From Bin25 sp026709415 (lineage in GTDB: Bacteria; Bacteroidota; Bacteroidia; Flavobacteriales; Flavobacteriaceae), in the NCBI GenBank assembly GCA_965200045.1, contig OZ241330.1, forward strand, positions 310,001-374,000: a stretch of 64,000 bases of DNA, written 5' to 3'. Below, in pieces: positions 33,226 to 42,109 of this stretch (positions within the stretch are counted from its first letter, which is position 1; every line of letters starts with the position of its first letter). Made by a program: the position numbers and the translations under genes. The notes beneath the pieces are model-generated. The model saw only the letters and a list, made by a program, of their open reading frames with translations. It was not told the origin of the DNA and did no database searches.

Positions 33226-33660
33226 ATGAATAATAACGAGGTATTACACAAAGAAATTGATTTAATTCAAAACGTCATTTCTAGAATGGCGAATAACTCC
33301 TTTCTTTTGAAAGGTTGGATGGTTGCAATCATTGTTGGGGTTTCAGTATTGACTCATGATTCATTAGTTACTGACGATAGTATTTACTTTTCTTTAATTC
33401 TTGTTTTACCTGTTTTTGTTTTTTGGTATTTAGATGCATTTTTCCTTCACAAAGAAAAGTGCTATCGAAAACTTTACGAATGGGTTGTTAAAAACAGACA
33501 TAAGACAAACAAAAACTTGTACTCTCTTGATTATACCCCTTTTGAAGGCAAAGTAGATTCGATACTAAAAATAATGTTCTCTAAAACTTTAAGAGTGTTT
33601 TATGTTATACCTATTATCATATTTATAGCAATAATTTTATACAATATTTTAAATGGGTAA
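33226..33660 (+). CDS. Three-TM membrane protein, candidate effector of the TIR operon
   Basis: 144 residues with hydrophobic segments at about 27-45, 53-73 and 122-142 and a short amphipathic N terminus (HKEIDLIQNVISRMANNS). The loop between the second and third segments (about 74-118) is charged and probably cytoplasmic. I do not recognise a named family; small multi-TM proteins of this kind accompany TIR, SLOG and nucleotide-signal genes in defence islands and are thought to disrupt the membrane when activated. It overlaps the next gene by 8 bases and follows the first TIR gene by 3, so the three are one unit. Confidence 0.7.
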   Translation: MNNNEVLHKEIDLIQNVISRMANNSFLLKGWMVAIIVGVSVLTHDSLVTDDSIYFSLILVLPVFVFWYLDAFFLHKEKCYRKLYEWVVKNRHKTNKNLYSLDYTPFEGKVDSILKIMFSKTLRVFYVIPIIIFIAIILYNILNG

Positions 33661-34333
33661 GAAAATATTTGTTTCGTATAAATACGCTGACACTTTGGTT
33701 GAACGACTATCCGAAGTGAGTTTGGAAGAACAAACAACTCCAAGGGATTATCTTAATATTTTTGAGAATACTATCGAGAACAAGGATGATATTTACAAAG
33801 GAGAATCGGATGATGAAGACCTAGGCGACTTATCTAAGTCTACAATTGAAGATAAGTTAAAAGATAGAATACGTGATAGTACTATTACTGTGGTCTTGAT
33901 TTCAAAAGGAATGAAAGAAAACAGTAAATCTGAAAAGGAGCAATGGATTCCCTGGGAAATAAGTTATTCTTTAAAAGAAATATCAAGAGGGGGTAGAAAA
34001 AGTTTAACAAATGCCGTTTTAGCCGTTGTATTACCTGATAATTGTGGATCTTATGATTATTTTGTGCAAAAAGACGTGCAATGTGGCTGTCAAACTCTAA
34101 TTGTATCCTTTCTTTTTCCGATTATGAGAAAGAATATGTTTAATATAAAAAATCCTAATACAAGGGAGTGTAATTGTGGTCGTTCAAATGTATACTTTGA
34201 TGATTATCCATCGTATATCTATACTATCGTATGGAAAGACTTTATCTTGAGTTATAATAAATATATCGATATTGCCGTTTCTCTTTTTGATAAGAGAGAT
34301 AGATATAACATATCCAAAGAATTAGAGGACTAG
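33653..34333 (+). CDS. TIR-like (MTH538/DUF1863-type) protein
   Basis: 226 residues. The N terminus KKIFVSYKYADTLVERL is a TIR-like first strand and loop. DRIRDSTITVVLISKGM and EQWIPWEISYSLKEI follow, where E102 sits at the catalytic position. This is the MTH538/DUF1863 TIR-like type, to which several Thoeris ThsB proteins belong. A C-terminal cysteine pair (ECNCG) may bind metal. Together with the TIR protein and the TM protein it could form a Thoeris-like signal-producing system with a membrane effector in place of ThsA. That assignment is inference. Confidence 0.78.
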   Translation: MGKKIFVSYKYADTLVERLSEVSLEEQTTPRDYLNIFENTIENKDDIYKGESDDEDLGDLSKSTIEDKLKDRIRDSTITVVLISKGMKENSKSEKEQWIPWEISYSLKEISRGGRKSLTNAVLAVVLPDNCGSYDYFVQKDVQCGCQTLIVSFLFPIMRKNMFNIKNPNTRECNCGRSNVYFDDYPSYIYTIVWKDFILSYNKYIDIAVSLFDKRDRYNISKELED

Positions 34334-34455
34334 CACATAAGTATTAAAGATTCGGAAAAAACCATTTCTAGCTCCACATTGTTTGACTATTAGTTGTCTT
34401 TGTTGTTTTTGGAACACTACGATTCTCAACTGTAGCTTACACTTCAAATAAAGAT

Positions 34456-35304
34456 TTAAATATTAGAAAAGTTATCTGAACCATCTAATTGTATCACATA
34501 TCGAAATCGAACTTCATCATTTTGATCGCCACGAGTGTCGTCTTTAATTCCCAGTATCTGAATGGCTGCGTAAAGGCCTTCCATATTTTTTAGTATGGCA
34601 ATCTGATTCATCTCGACCGTTCGGCATCTCGAAGTGAAATTCAAATTTTTAGCTTCCGTGACATCTGAAATTGTCTGAATTTCTTTTTGAACCAATGCAA
34701 CTCCTTGAATTGAAAGCGGATCGTTGTAAAGATGAATACGTGTATGACTTGCCTTACTCCACATTGTTTCAAATTTGGCTTTTCCGGAACCTATGACGCA
34801 TCTTCCATTGTAATTGCTGTAGTCAAATGTAATTTCTCCTTGTGAATTTTTTATTCTTGGGGGAGGAATATTCGAATCTTTTCCACGTAAGTGTCGAAAT
34901 CCGAGTTTCTCCGCCATTTCTTTTGCTAAAAGTTGAGAAGTCGGATAATCTCTAACTTTTAAATATTGAATATCCTGATCCAAACCAGGTAATATAGAAT
35001 CATCAAACCGTACAGGGAGTATTTTTACTTGATTCTCGCTCATTGCCTTCATAGAATGCTCTGCTTCTAATCTTGGCCATTTCTTGGAACAGTAATCCTT
35101 TGAAATAAATAAGACAACATAGTTGCTTTTTTCAGCATAAATGTATTCCGTGATTTCAGTTAATGATTGACCCCAGTGAGCATTTTTGCTATGAATATCA
35201 TAATAAACGCTCATACCGCTTGATAATAGGAAATTTGCTATGACTTCAATATAATCTCTCTGTTCTCCAGCAAAAGATAACGCTACATCATATCGTTTAT
35301 TCAT
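34456..35304 (-). CDS. TIR-domain protein with a second C-terminal domain
   Basis: 282 residues. A canonical TIR domain fills about 4-130: YDVALSFAGEQRDYI, GMSVYYD, VLFISKDYCSKKWPRLEAEH (glutamates at 80 and 82) and ILPVRFDD. The C-terminal part (about 150-282) is beta-rich with NGRCVIGSGKAKFETMWSKA and MNQIAILKNMEGLYAAIQILGI and is not recognised; it may sense a ligand or bind the HEPN partner. Its start overlaps the end of the HEPN gene by 8 bases, so the two are coupled. It converges on the other TIR operon with 122 bases between them. Confidence 0.85.
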   Translation of the reverse strand: MNKRYDVALSFAGEQRDYIEVIANFLLSSGMSVYYDIHSKNAHWGQSLTEITEYIYAEKSNYVVLFISKDYCSKKWPRLEAEHSMKAMSENQVKILPVRFDDSILPGLDQDIQYLKVRDYPTSQLLAKEMAEKLGFRHLRGKDSNIPPPRIKNSQGEITFDYSNYNGRCVIGSGKAKFETMWSKASHTRIHLYNDPLSIQGVALVQKEIQTISDVTEAKNLNFTSRCRTVEMNQIAILKNMEGLYAAIQILGIKDDTRGDQNDEVRFRYVIQLDGSDNFSNI

Positions 35305-36802
35305 TTTGAGATTGGATCATTTCATTAAAATCAAATTCTTTAAGTGTGGGATGAAATGGTTCATATGTGCGTTTTAAACGATTCCAATAGTTTCTTCCTT
35401 CTTCATAGCTGCCAATGTTTAGTACATATCGGTCGATAATGGCAAGAAGTATTTCTCGAGCTTCATAAACAATATCCTGTGAATACGATTTCAAACTTTC
35501 CCTTTTTGATTTTGTCGAATGTACTTGCATATTTCTCAAATTGACTACAGCTTCTGAAACAGACATCTTCTTGGATTTACTAAACTTCTGAAAGTCATCT
35601 GATATTTGATTCTCATCCAGATTTATTCCAATATATGTGCAAAGCATTTGAATTTTGGAAGCCGCACTAATTCTCTCACCATCGTTTTTAGTCACCATTT
35701 TAAGTTTGTCAAATAAGATCCAATTCCAAAGTAATTCAATACCTACCTGTGCTAATATGAGACTTCCCTCCGTATGCCCTTGATTCGAATTCGCCTCAAT
35801 ATACCAATGAAGAAGATCTGATAATGCTTGTTCATCATCTTCCGTTTTTCTAATCTCATGCATTTGCTCTATAAATCTTGAATTAACCCACGTATCATCA
35901 CAAATTGGTTTGATAACGTCTTTATAGGGGCGAAATTTGGTATAATATGATATCTGAGAATCAATTAATGTGTTCTCATCATAAAATTCGACAAAGACCA
36001 TTCCAATATGACTTCTAGCAAAAAAACTCAAGCAAAATCTAAGTGTGTTTAAAACATTTCTTGCTTCATCAATCGTCATTCCTGATTCGAAGTTCATATA
36101 CCCATGGTGGGTGATACAATGTCCACTGGCGTTTTTAAGGTCTTTTAATATTTTATCTTTTAAGTCATATCGACCATCAATTACTACTTCTACTCCATTG
36201 GAAATTGAAAATCTGAGTCGATTTCGCTTCGATCTAAGTTTTCCATTGTCTTTGTTTTGAGTGATTTCACCGTAACTAAATGGTAGATTAGTTATTGAAA
36301 ATTCAACTTTTTGAACTAGTTTATTATCGTCGTCCTCTATTTCTTTTTCTTGAACAACTCCTTGAAAAATACCTTGACGGCCTAAATGGCTTATGGTACT
36401 AGAACCAAAAAGTATTGGAATGGTTCCTAACAATTTATCACAAACAAAAACATCCACTGATTCTTGACCTAAGAAATACTCTAAAACATTTTCTTCATCT
36501 GAATATTTTATTTCTAATACCATCCTTGGACAAGGATGCCAATCAAATTGAATTTCACCTTGTTTAAACTTAAGCTCAAGAGATGTTTGGTTAAAGGCCG
36601 ATATAGTAACATCTTTCAGCGTTTTTCCTATCTGTTCTTCCAACGTTATGTTCCAGTTGTCTAAGGTTTTAACGATGGTATCATATGGGAATCTCAATGA
36701 AACATATCCTTGATGTATTAATATGGCTTCATTGACGTCTTTGTTTAGATGTTTACGATCAAACAGCTTCGGCACGTTCTTAAAAAGGTATTCTACATCC
36801 AT
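35297..36802 (-). CDS. HEPN-type ribonuclease-like protein coupled to a TIR protein
   Basis: 501 residues. The first 240 are beta-rich and not recognised. The C-terminal helical domain (about 250-475) contains RNMQVH (423-428), the Rx4-6H motif that forms the RNase active site of HEPN toxins and of ApeA-like defence proteins. The N-terminal region is probably a sensor. Overlap with the TIR gene suggests a two-protein system in which one component senses infection and the other depletes NAD or RNA. I know of no named system with this exact pair, but I cannot search. Confidence 0.75.
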   Translation of the reverse strand: MDVEYLFKNVPKLFDRKHLNKDVNEAILIHQGYVSLRFPYDTIVKTLDNWNITLEEQIGKTLKDVTISAFNQTSLELKFKQGEIQFDWHPCPRMVLEIKYSDEENVLEYFLGQESVDVFVCDKLLGTIPILFGSSTISHLGRQGIFQGVVQEKEIEDDDNKLVQKVEFSITNLPFSYGEITQNKDNGKLRSKRNRLRFSISNGVEVVIDGRYDLKDKILKDLKNASGHCITHHGYMNFESGMTIDEARNVLNTLRFCLSFFARSHIGMVFVEFYDENTLIDSQISYYTKFRPYKDVIKPICDDTWVNSRFIEQMHEIRKTEDDEQALSDLLHWYIEANSNQGHTEGSLILAQVGIELLWNWILFDKLKMVTKNDGERISAASKIQMLCTYIGINLDENQISDDFQKFSKSKKMSVSEAVVNLRNMQVHSTKSKRESLKSYSQDIVYEAREILLAIIDRYVLNIGSYEEGRNYWNRLKRTYEPFHPTLKEFDFNEMIQSQNE

Positions 36803-36905
36803 ATTATCGAATTTCCATATTGAGTCTCATGAATAGAAACCATGAATCATCGACTTTAAAGATCAATTCAAAAAATCGCAAAAGCTTTTTCATCAAACCA
36901 TGAAT

Positions 36906-37115
36906 TCATGAATCAAAGATAAACCGACCCGCAACTTTTGTAGTAGAACCAAATTTAAGGTATATTTTTCCTGTCATCTGCTCTTCATAAAGTTCATAGT
37001 GCTTGAAGTCCGAGAAGTATAGAAGTTTGCAAATAATGGTCTTACCCACATGAGGTTTATCCTGGCAACAGTATATGATATAAAGTAACGTTTCTTTAAA
37101 TTTTCCTATATTCAA
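36906..37115 (-). pseudogene. Panacea (DUF4065)-like protein, 3' truncated
   Basis: 69 residues. KFKETLLYIIYCCQDKPHVGKTIICKLLYFSDFKHYELYEEQMTG resembles the N terminus of Panacea-domain proteins (antitoxins such as those called GepA/SocA-like), which are normally 130-180 residues. After KIYLKF the family sequence (xYGPxP) is lost and the frame ends with FGSTTKVAGRFIFDS. No continuation was found downstream. It is a remnant at the right edge of the island. Confidence 0.6.
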
Positions 37116-37277
37116 TTCAGGCCTTGAGATTCTTTACTTGGTATTCGCTGATATGTTTCATCAGGGTTCTATGTAGGCTATTGCAAACTAAAATTTGTCT
37201 TTATTCACTCAAGCTTACACTTTTCATTAATCAAAGAAGATGCCACAAACGACGATGAATGAACTCCACTCCCGAAA

Positions 37278-40200
37278 CTATAACGTCTCCGGATCAATAT
37301 CAAATAGATTCATGGTTTGATTAAAACGCTCTGACATTTGATTTTGAAATTCAGTAGTATCATTAGCCTCTATCATATCGACCAGATTACTATACCTAGC
37401 AAGAATATCTGTCAGTTGATTAATGTATAATTCAAAACTTTCATCAGGAATACGCGTATAAACTTCTGCTCTCGAAGCGTATTGTTGCGCGATCTTGAGT
37501 GCAATTTCTTGAGCTTTTTGGATGGCCCCACTTTGGTAATAGGCATCGACAAATTCGGACATGGGGGTGTAGAACTCATATGCTCCATATAGGTCGGTAA
37601 ATGGGGTCGTGCTTTGGATAAATTGATCTATATAGGATTCGTATTTCTCAATATCTGCATTCTCAAAAATGGTTCTCAAACCGGTTCGATATCTTTCGAT
37701 TTCAGTTAAAATTTCCGAAAGAATCATATTCTGTCGATTAAACGATAATGAACTGAAATAAGCCAATCGACCGGCATATTTTTCAGAAATTTTTTCAAAT
37801 AAGTCCCTAGCCTTTTGGGGTTTGCCAATTTTGTAAAAAGTGTCTATAAAAGGATGTAATAAGGAGTAATAACCAAAAAAATCAATAGGCATTTTTTTTA
37901 ATGCCAATTCAATAACCTCTTGGGCTTTATTAAATTGTTCTTCTTTAACTAATTGATTAGCAAGACGTGCAATATGGCTTCTATAGGTGATGCTATTTTT
38001 ACGCGTTTCGGGGTCATGATAGATCTTGGGGTCTTCTGAATTTCCCCATTCCCATTGCATGACAATGGAATGCATTTTTTCTGAATCGATTTTTCCCATT
38101 AAATATGGATTGGATGGGTCTAATGGTGTTTTAATCGGAACTAATTTATACACCATCCCTTCTAGTTCAAGATACTCTTTCATCCAAATATATTCGGAAG
38201 CTTCAAAACTTCCTCCAGTAAAATAAATGGGTCTTTTCCAATCGTTATTAGCTAAAATATCCAACATCATGACCTGATTTTTCGTAAGTCCAGAAGTCGG
38301 TAGATCAATATCGATATGTGAAACAATTTTAGATTCATTTTCAGGTCTAACAATCCCATATTTTAAAACATTTTCTTTATTAACGGGAACTCGGATTTTA
38401 TTGGTTGGGTAGTAAATCATTTCTTGCTGGCTCAATGGTAAGTACGAAAAGTCGGGCTCCATTTCTTCTAATACATGACGGTATTTCGTTTTAGGATGAT
38501 CACTTGATATCCAATTGACAAAGTCTTTGATATCCCAACGAATGGTATCATTAACCGGATGAAATCGAACATATTCTCGAGTACCATAGGCATATTGTTC
38601 ATGAGTCAATTGAGAAGGAATGGGATCGCTTTCATAAGTTTTCCTTTTCATTTGATCGATGTACCAATAGGTAGCCAGTAATGAAGTATTGATAGTTCGA
38701 ACATCGGTTCGAATGCCTTCAATTTCTTGAGCATACCAAAGCGAAAAAGTGTCATTATCACCGATAGTGAATATCATGGTTCCCGCATCCTCTTGAAGTG
38801 ACTTCAAATAGGTTTTGGACATCGATTGAGCCGTATAACGATTGGATCGATCATGATCATCCCAATTTTCAGCAAACATCAAAACAGGCACACACAATAG
38901 TGCAACCAAGACCATCAGAGGCCGCATCAAATGTGGTTTGAAACGTTGCCAAAGCCCGGTCAAATAGTACGCGCCCAAGCTAATCCCAATAGAAAACACA
39001 TAAAAAGATCCAACCAAAGCATAATCCCGTTCTCTAGGTTCAAAAGGACGTTCATTTAAATATACTTTGAGTGCTAAACCGGTAAATAAAAATAAAAGCA
39101 AGAGTTTCCAAAAGGTTTTTTTATCTTGATTATACAGAAAAATAAAGCCCAAAAGACCTAGCAAAAGAGGTAGAAAATAGTAAGTATTGCGTGCTTTGTT
39201 GTTTAAGGTATCTTGATCTAAAGCCGATTGATTCCCCAGTCTCACTTTGTCTATAAATGGGATTCCACTAATCCAATTCCCATGCAAAATGGAATAATCT
39301 CCTTGGATATCGTTTTGACGTCCTGTAAAATTCCACATAAAATAACGCCAGTACATATAGCCCATTTGAAAATTGAGCAGAAAGGCCAAATTATCAATCA
39401 GTGTGGGTTTTGATATTTCCAAATACCTTCCATAGGACCTAAAAAAATCATCATAATCTTCTCCTGTCAATAATCCTTGTTGCCCTCGAAGCTGAAAGTC
39501 ACTAATAATACTTCGTAATTGCTGACTAGCCCCATATTCGGGTAAGATTGAAAATTCTAGCGGCCCAATAAAGTTCATATAGTTCGCCGCGTTCTGAGTA
39601 CTCCAAAGTCTAGGAAGCAGTCCTTTATGGTCTGAATGGCTATTGATTCGAGCCCCTTGCCAATTATTAACTACCACATATCGCCTATTTTCTAGATCTT
39701 TTTCATACTTGGGTTTATCATCTCGAAATGGTTTGGCTGGATCTTGGCCAGCGTACATATCTGAAAACATGGGACCATAAAACAGATACGTATCTGGATA
39801 TTGTTCCATTCTATAGTAAGCTAAAAGAGTCCTTGCATCGGAAGGGTCATTTTGGTTGATAACCGTATTGGCATTGGCTCGAATGGGAAGCATCATCCAT
39901 GAAGAAAAACCAATGAAGAGAAATAAAACACACAAAAAGGCTGTATTCAAATGCACCCAATTTTTTTTTGCTGTCAAGCGAAGGGACAGCACAAAAACCA
40001 GAGCAATCAATAAACCGGCAAAAATGGTCCCACTATTAAAGGGGAGCCCCAAAGTATTAACAAAAAACACTTCCGTTTCACCGAAAAAGGCTAGCGTATT
40101 AGGCAGTAATAATTTGAATATAAATAATAAGATGGCAATGGATATTACATTGGCCAGCAAAAATCCTTTGACCGTGGTTTTGGAGAAATTTTTGAAATAG

Positions 40201-40817
40201 TATACCAGCCCAATCGTGGGGATGGCTAACAGAGCCATAAAATGCACCCCAAATGAAAAACCAATTATTAGTGACATCAATACTAACCATTTATAACCCC
40301 TTGGTTTGAACATATCTTTTTCCCAACGCAATGCCAACCAAAACAAGGTGGCTAGAAAACACATGGCCATGGCATACACTTCGGCTTCTACAGCATTAAA
40401 CCAAAAACTATCCGAAAAACAAAAGGCTAACGATCCGACAGTAGCACTGCCCCAAAAAGAGATTTTTGATGGCAGATTGTTTAATGTAGAAAATGTTGGT
40501 AATTTCCTGAGCAGGATTGTAGTGGTCCAAAACATAAAAAGTACAGTAAATGCACTTGAAATGACCGACATAAAGTTGACCATTAGGGCAACTTTTTCTG
40601 GACTTGAAGCAAAGGTTGCAAAAAAGGCTCCCACCATCTGAAAAAATGGGGCCCCCGGAGGGTGTCCTACTTGCAGTTTTGCTGCAGTGGATATGTATTC
40701 ACTGGCATCCCAAAAGCTTGAAGTGGGTTCAACAGTCAACCCAAATGTAATCAGAGCAATAATGAAAATAGACCAACCCCAGATATTATTCCAGCGTTTG
40801 TAAATATTTTCATTCAT
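37278..40817 (-). CDS. DUF2723 membrane protein (putative protein O-glycosyltransferase) with TPR-like tail
   Basis: 1179 residues. The N-terminal half is a multi-TM DUF2723 domain with PTSSFWDASEYI (about 30-41), GHPPGAPFFQMVG, and NAVEAEVYAM, the pattern of GT-C glycosyltransferases and of the Bacteroidota family proposed to mannosylate or otherwise glycosylate secreted proteins. A soluble periplasmic domain follows (FTIGDNDTFSLWYAQEI, NDWKRPIYFTGG). The last 230 residues are helical repeats (EEQFNKAQEVIELALKKM, KIGKPQKARDLFEKISEKY), TPR-like. It is transcribed alone. DXE-type acidic residues D36 and E145/E147 region are candidates for catalysis. Confidence 0.9.
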   Translation of the reverse strand: MNENIYKRWNNIWGWSIFIIALITFGLTVEPTSSFWDASEYISTAAKLQVGHPPGAPFFQMVGAFFATFASSPEKVALMVNFMSVISSAFTVLFMFWTTTILLRKLPTFSTLNNLPSKISFWGSATVGSLAFCFSDSFWFNAVEAEVYAMAMCFLATLFWLALRWEKDMFKPRGYKWLVLMSLIIGFSFGVHFMALLAIPTIGLVYYFKNFSKTTVKGFLLANVISIAILLFIFKLLLPNTLAFFGETEVFFVNTLGLPFNSGTIFAGLLIALVFVLSLRLTAKKNWVHLNTAFLCVLFLFIGFSSWMMLPIRANANTVINQNDPSDARTLLAYYRMEQYPDTYLFYGPMFSDMYAGQDPAKPFRDDKPKYEKDLENRRYVVVNNWQGARINSHSDHKGLLPRLWSTQNAANYMNFIGPLEFSILPEYGASQQLRSIISDFQLRGQQGLLTGEDYDDFFRSYGRYLEISKPTLIDNLAFLLNFQMGYMYWRYFMWNFTGRQNDIQGDYSILHGNWISGIPFIDKVRLGNQSALDQDTLNNKARNTYYFLPLLLGLLGFIFLYNQDKKTFWKLLLLFLFTGLALKVYLNERPFEPRERDYALVGSFYVFSIGISLGAYYLTGLWQRFKPHLMRPLMVLVALLCVPVLMFAENWDDHDRSNRYTAQSMSKTYLKSLQEDAGTMIFTIGDNDTFSLWYAQEIEGIRTDVRTINTSLLATYWYIDQMKRKTYESDPIPSQLTHEQYAYGTREYVRFHPVNDTIRWDIKDFVNWISSDHPKTKYRHVLEEMEPDFSYLPLSQQEMIYYPTNKIRVPVNKENVLKYGIVRPENESKIVSHIDIDLPTSGLTKNQVMMLDILANNDWKRPIYFTGGSFEASEYIWMKEYLELEGMVYKLVPIKTPLDPSNPYLMGKIDSEKMHSIVMQWEWGNSEDPKIYHDPETRKNSITYRSHIARLANQLVKEEQFNKAQEVIELALKKMPIDFFGYYSLLHPFIDTFYKIGKPQKARDLFEKISEKYAGRLAYFSSLSFNRQNMILSEILTEIERYRTGLRTIFENADIEKYESYIDQFIQSTTPFTDLYGAYEFYTPMSEFVDAYYQSGAIQKAQEIALKIAQQYASRAEVYTRIPDESFELYINQLTDILARYSNLVDMIEANDTTEFQNQMSERFNQTMNLFDIDPETL

Positions 40818-41296
40818 ACATTATTGTTGAAAGATGGAGGCTAAAATAAACATTATAGCAAGCCTTTTGTTTTGAGAAAGACACGATCAACATAGTTAGA
40901 CACTTTACTGATTTTAGTCCAATTTCTCGAGCTAAAAGGATAGCTTGGACTTGCTGTCTTATTGTAATTTTGTTCGGTAAGGAGTGTCTAAGTTTTGAAC
41001 ATCAGATTTAAACACCCTTTCAATTGTGTCGTATTTAACTAGCACTACTACAAATTTAAAATCTTTAGAATATTCTTAACTTTTAAATCATGGCATTTCG
41101 GATTCAGATCAGTTCTGCTGATGTTTTCAAAAATAAAGAACCAATCATCAGACCGAAGTCCAGGGTTTCAATTTCCATTCAACTACCAAAGACATGATAT
41201 TTCAGGCTGTTATGAAGTGATGAATCAATGTCCAGAAATTTTAGAGTATTATCGCATGATGTTGGATGGTTCCGATGTTTTATTCGGAGAGGGCTT
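40818..41296. other. Intergenic region with a MITE-like inverted repeat
   Basis: No gene is convincingly supported; a plus-strand frame (41121-41336) overlaps the HepT gene end and has no recognisable features. At 40897-40909 TTAGACACTTTAC and at about 40979-40994 its near complement GTAAGGAGTGTCTAA enclose about 100 bases that could be a small non-autonomous element. The minus strand through it also encodes a short protein-like stretch (NYNKTASPSYPFSSRNWTK...) that may be a remnant. Confidence 0.4.
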
Positions 41297-41653
41297 CTAT
41301 CTATTGGAGATGTCCTTCATGAGTTGTGTTATTTGAGATGTTAACCGCGGATAATCCATTTGAACCGTATCCCAAATAATATTCACTTTCAATTCTTCAT
41401 AAAGATGAGCTACCTTATCTCTTAATCCAATCGCTTTATGCCATGGAATATGTGGGTGTTCCAACCTTAAATCTTCAGAGATGTCTTTGAGTGCATTTCC
41501 AATAAACACAATACTTTTGTAGCAAACGCATTGAACTAGGTAATCTTTTTCAAAATCTTGGTATGCATTATGTGATGAAAGATGATTGAAAATAGAATGA
41601 CTTTCATCTTGGACGATGTGTAGTATTCTCAGATCGTTCTCTAATCGGGTCAT
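41297..41653 (-). CDS. HepT-like (DUF86) toxin, HEPN ribonuclease fold
   Basis: 118 residues with the HEPN toxin motif Rx4HxY as RDKVAHLY (R78, H83, Y85) after a helical N terminus. In MntA/HepT pairs HepT is an RNase toxin that MntA silences by AMP transfer to the tyrosine of this motif. The tyrosine is present. The gene overlaps the antitoxin end by 50 bases. Because the antitoxin has lost its active site, either HepT is already inactive by other changes or binding alone controls it. Confidence 0.82.
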   Translation of the reverse strand: MTRLENDLRILHIVQDESHSIFNHLSSHNAYQDFEKDYLVQCVCYKSIVFIGNALKDISEDLRLEHPHIPWHKAIGLRDKVAHLYEELKVNIIWDTVQMDYPRLTSQITQLMKDISNR

Positions 41654-41921
41654 GGTAATAAAACATTTCTTTATTCTCCGCGATTTGTTTTTGTAGATAA
41701 TGGCGTTGTATCGAGACTTCGCTTAGTTCAATAAAATCAATTTTTTTACGTAACTTTTCCTCTAAATTGTTCCATAATTCAATAAAATCCCAACCACAAG
41801 GCTTGTTTAAAGAATATAATATTCTCATCGATTCAGTGTTGTTCTCAAAAACACCAATTTCTTTTGGTTCATAAGGGGCCATTTCTTGAATGATGATTTC
41901 TTTTTCTTTTTCTGTAATCAT
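41604..41921 (-). CDS. MntA-like nucleotidyltransferase antitoxin lacking the catalytic motif
   Basis: 105 residues from ATG 41921. MITEKEKEIIIQEMAPYEPKEIGVF is the usual start of MntA antitoxins. Next should come GSxARG...SDxD, but the sequence continues ENNTESMRILYSLNKP, so the GS motif and the DxD aspartates are deleted. The rest (LEEKLRKKIDFIELSE...KEMFYYHDPIRER) is normal. It therefore cannot transfer AMP to HepT. The frame continues upstream of 41921 to 42167, but that part is not antitoxin-like and overlaps remnants of another gene. Confidence 0.75.
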   Translation of the reverse strand: MITEKEKEIIIQEMAPYEPKEIGVFENNTESMRILYSLNKPCGWDFIELWNNLEEKLRKKIDFIELSEVSIQRHYLQKQIAENKEMFYYHDPIRERSENTTHRPR

Positions 41922-42109
41922 GCTCTCTTCTTGAAACTCAAAGATACGAAAAACCTCGAACATCTTTGAATCATCGACTGGCTTGCAATGATGTTTTTCG
42001 TGTTCGCCTTTTCTAGTATCTGAAAGAAAAAACAAAAGGGGATTTGGAAAGAAATAAAACCCACACCAAAGTGGGAGGGGGATGATTTTAATTGAAAATG
42101 ATTGGGATA

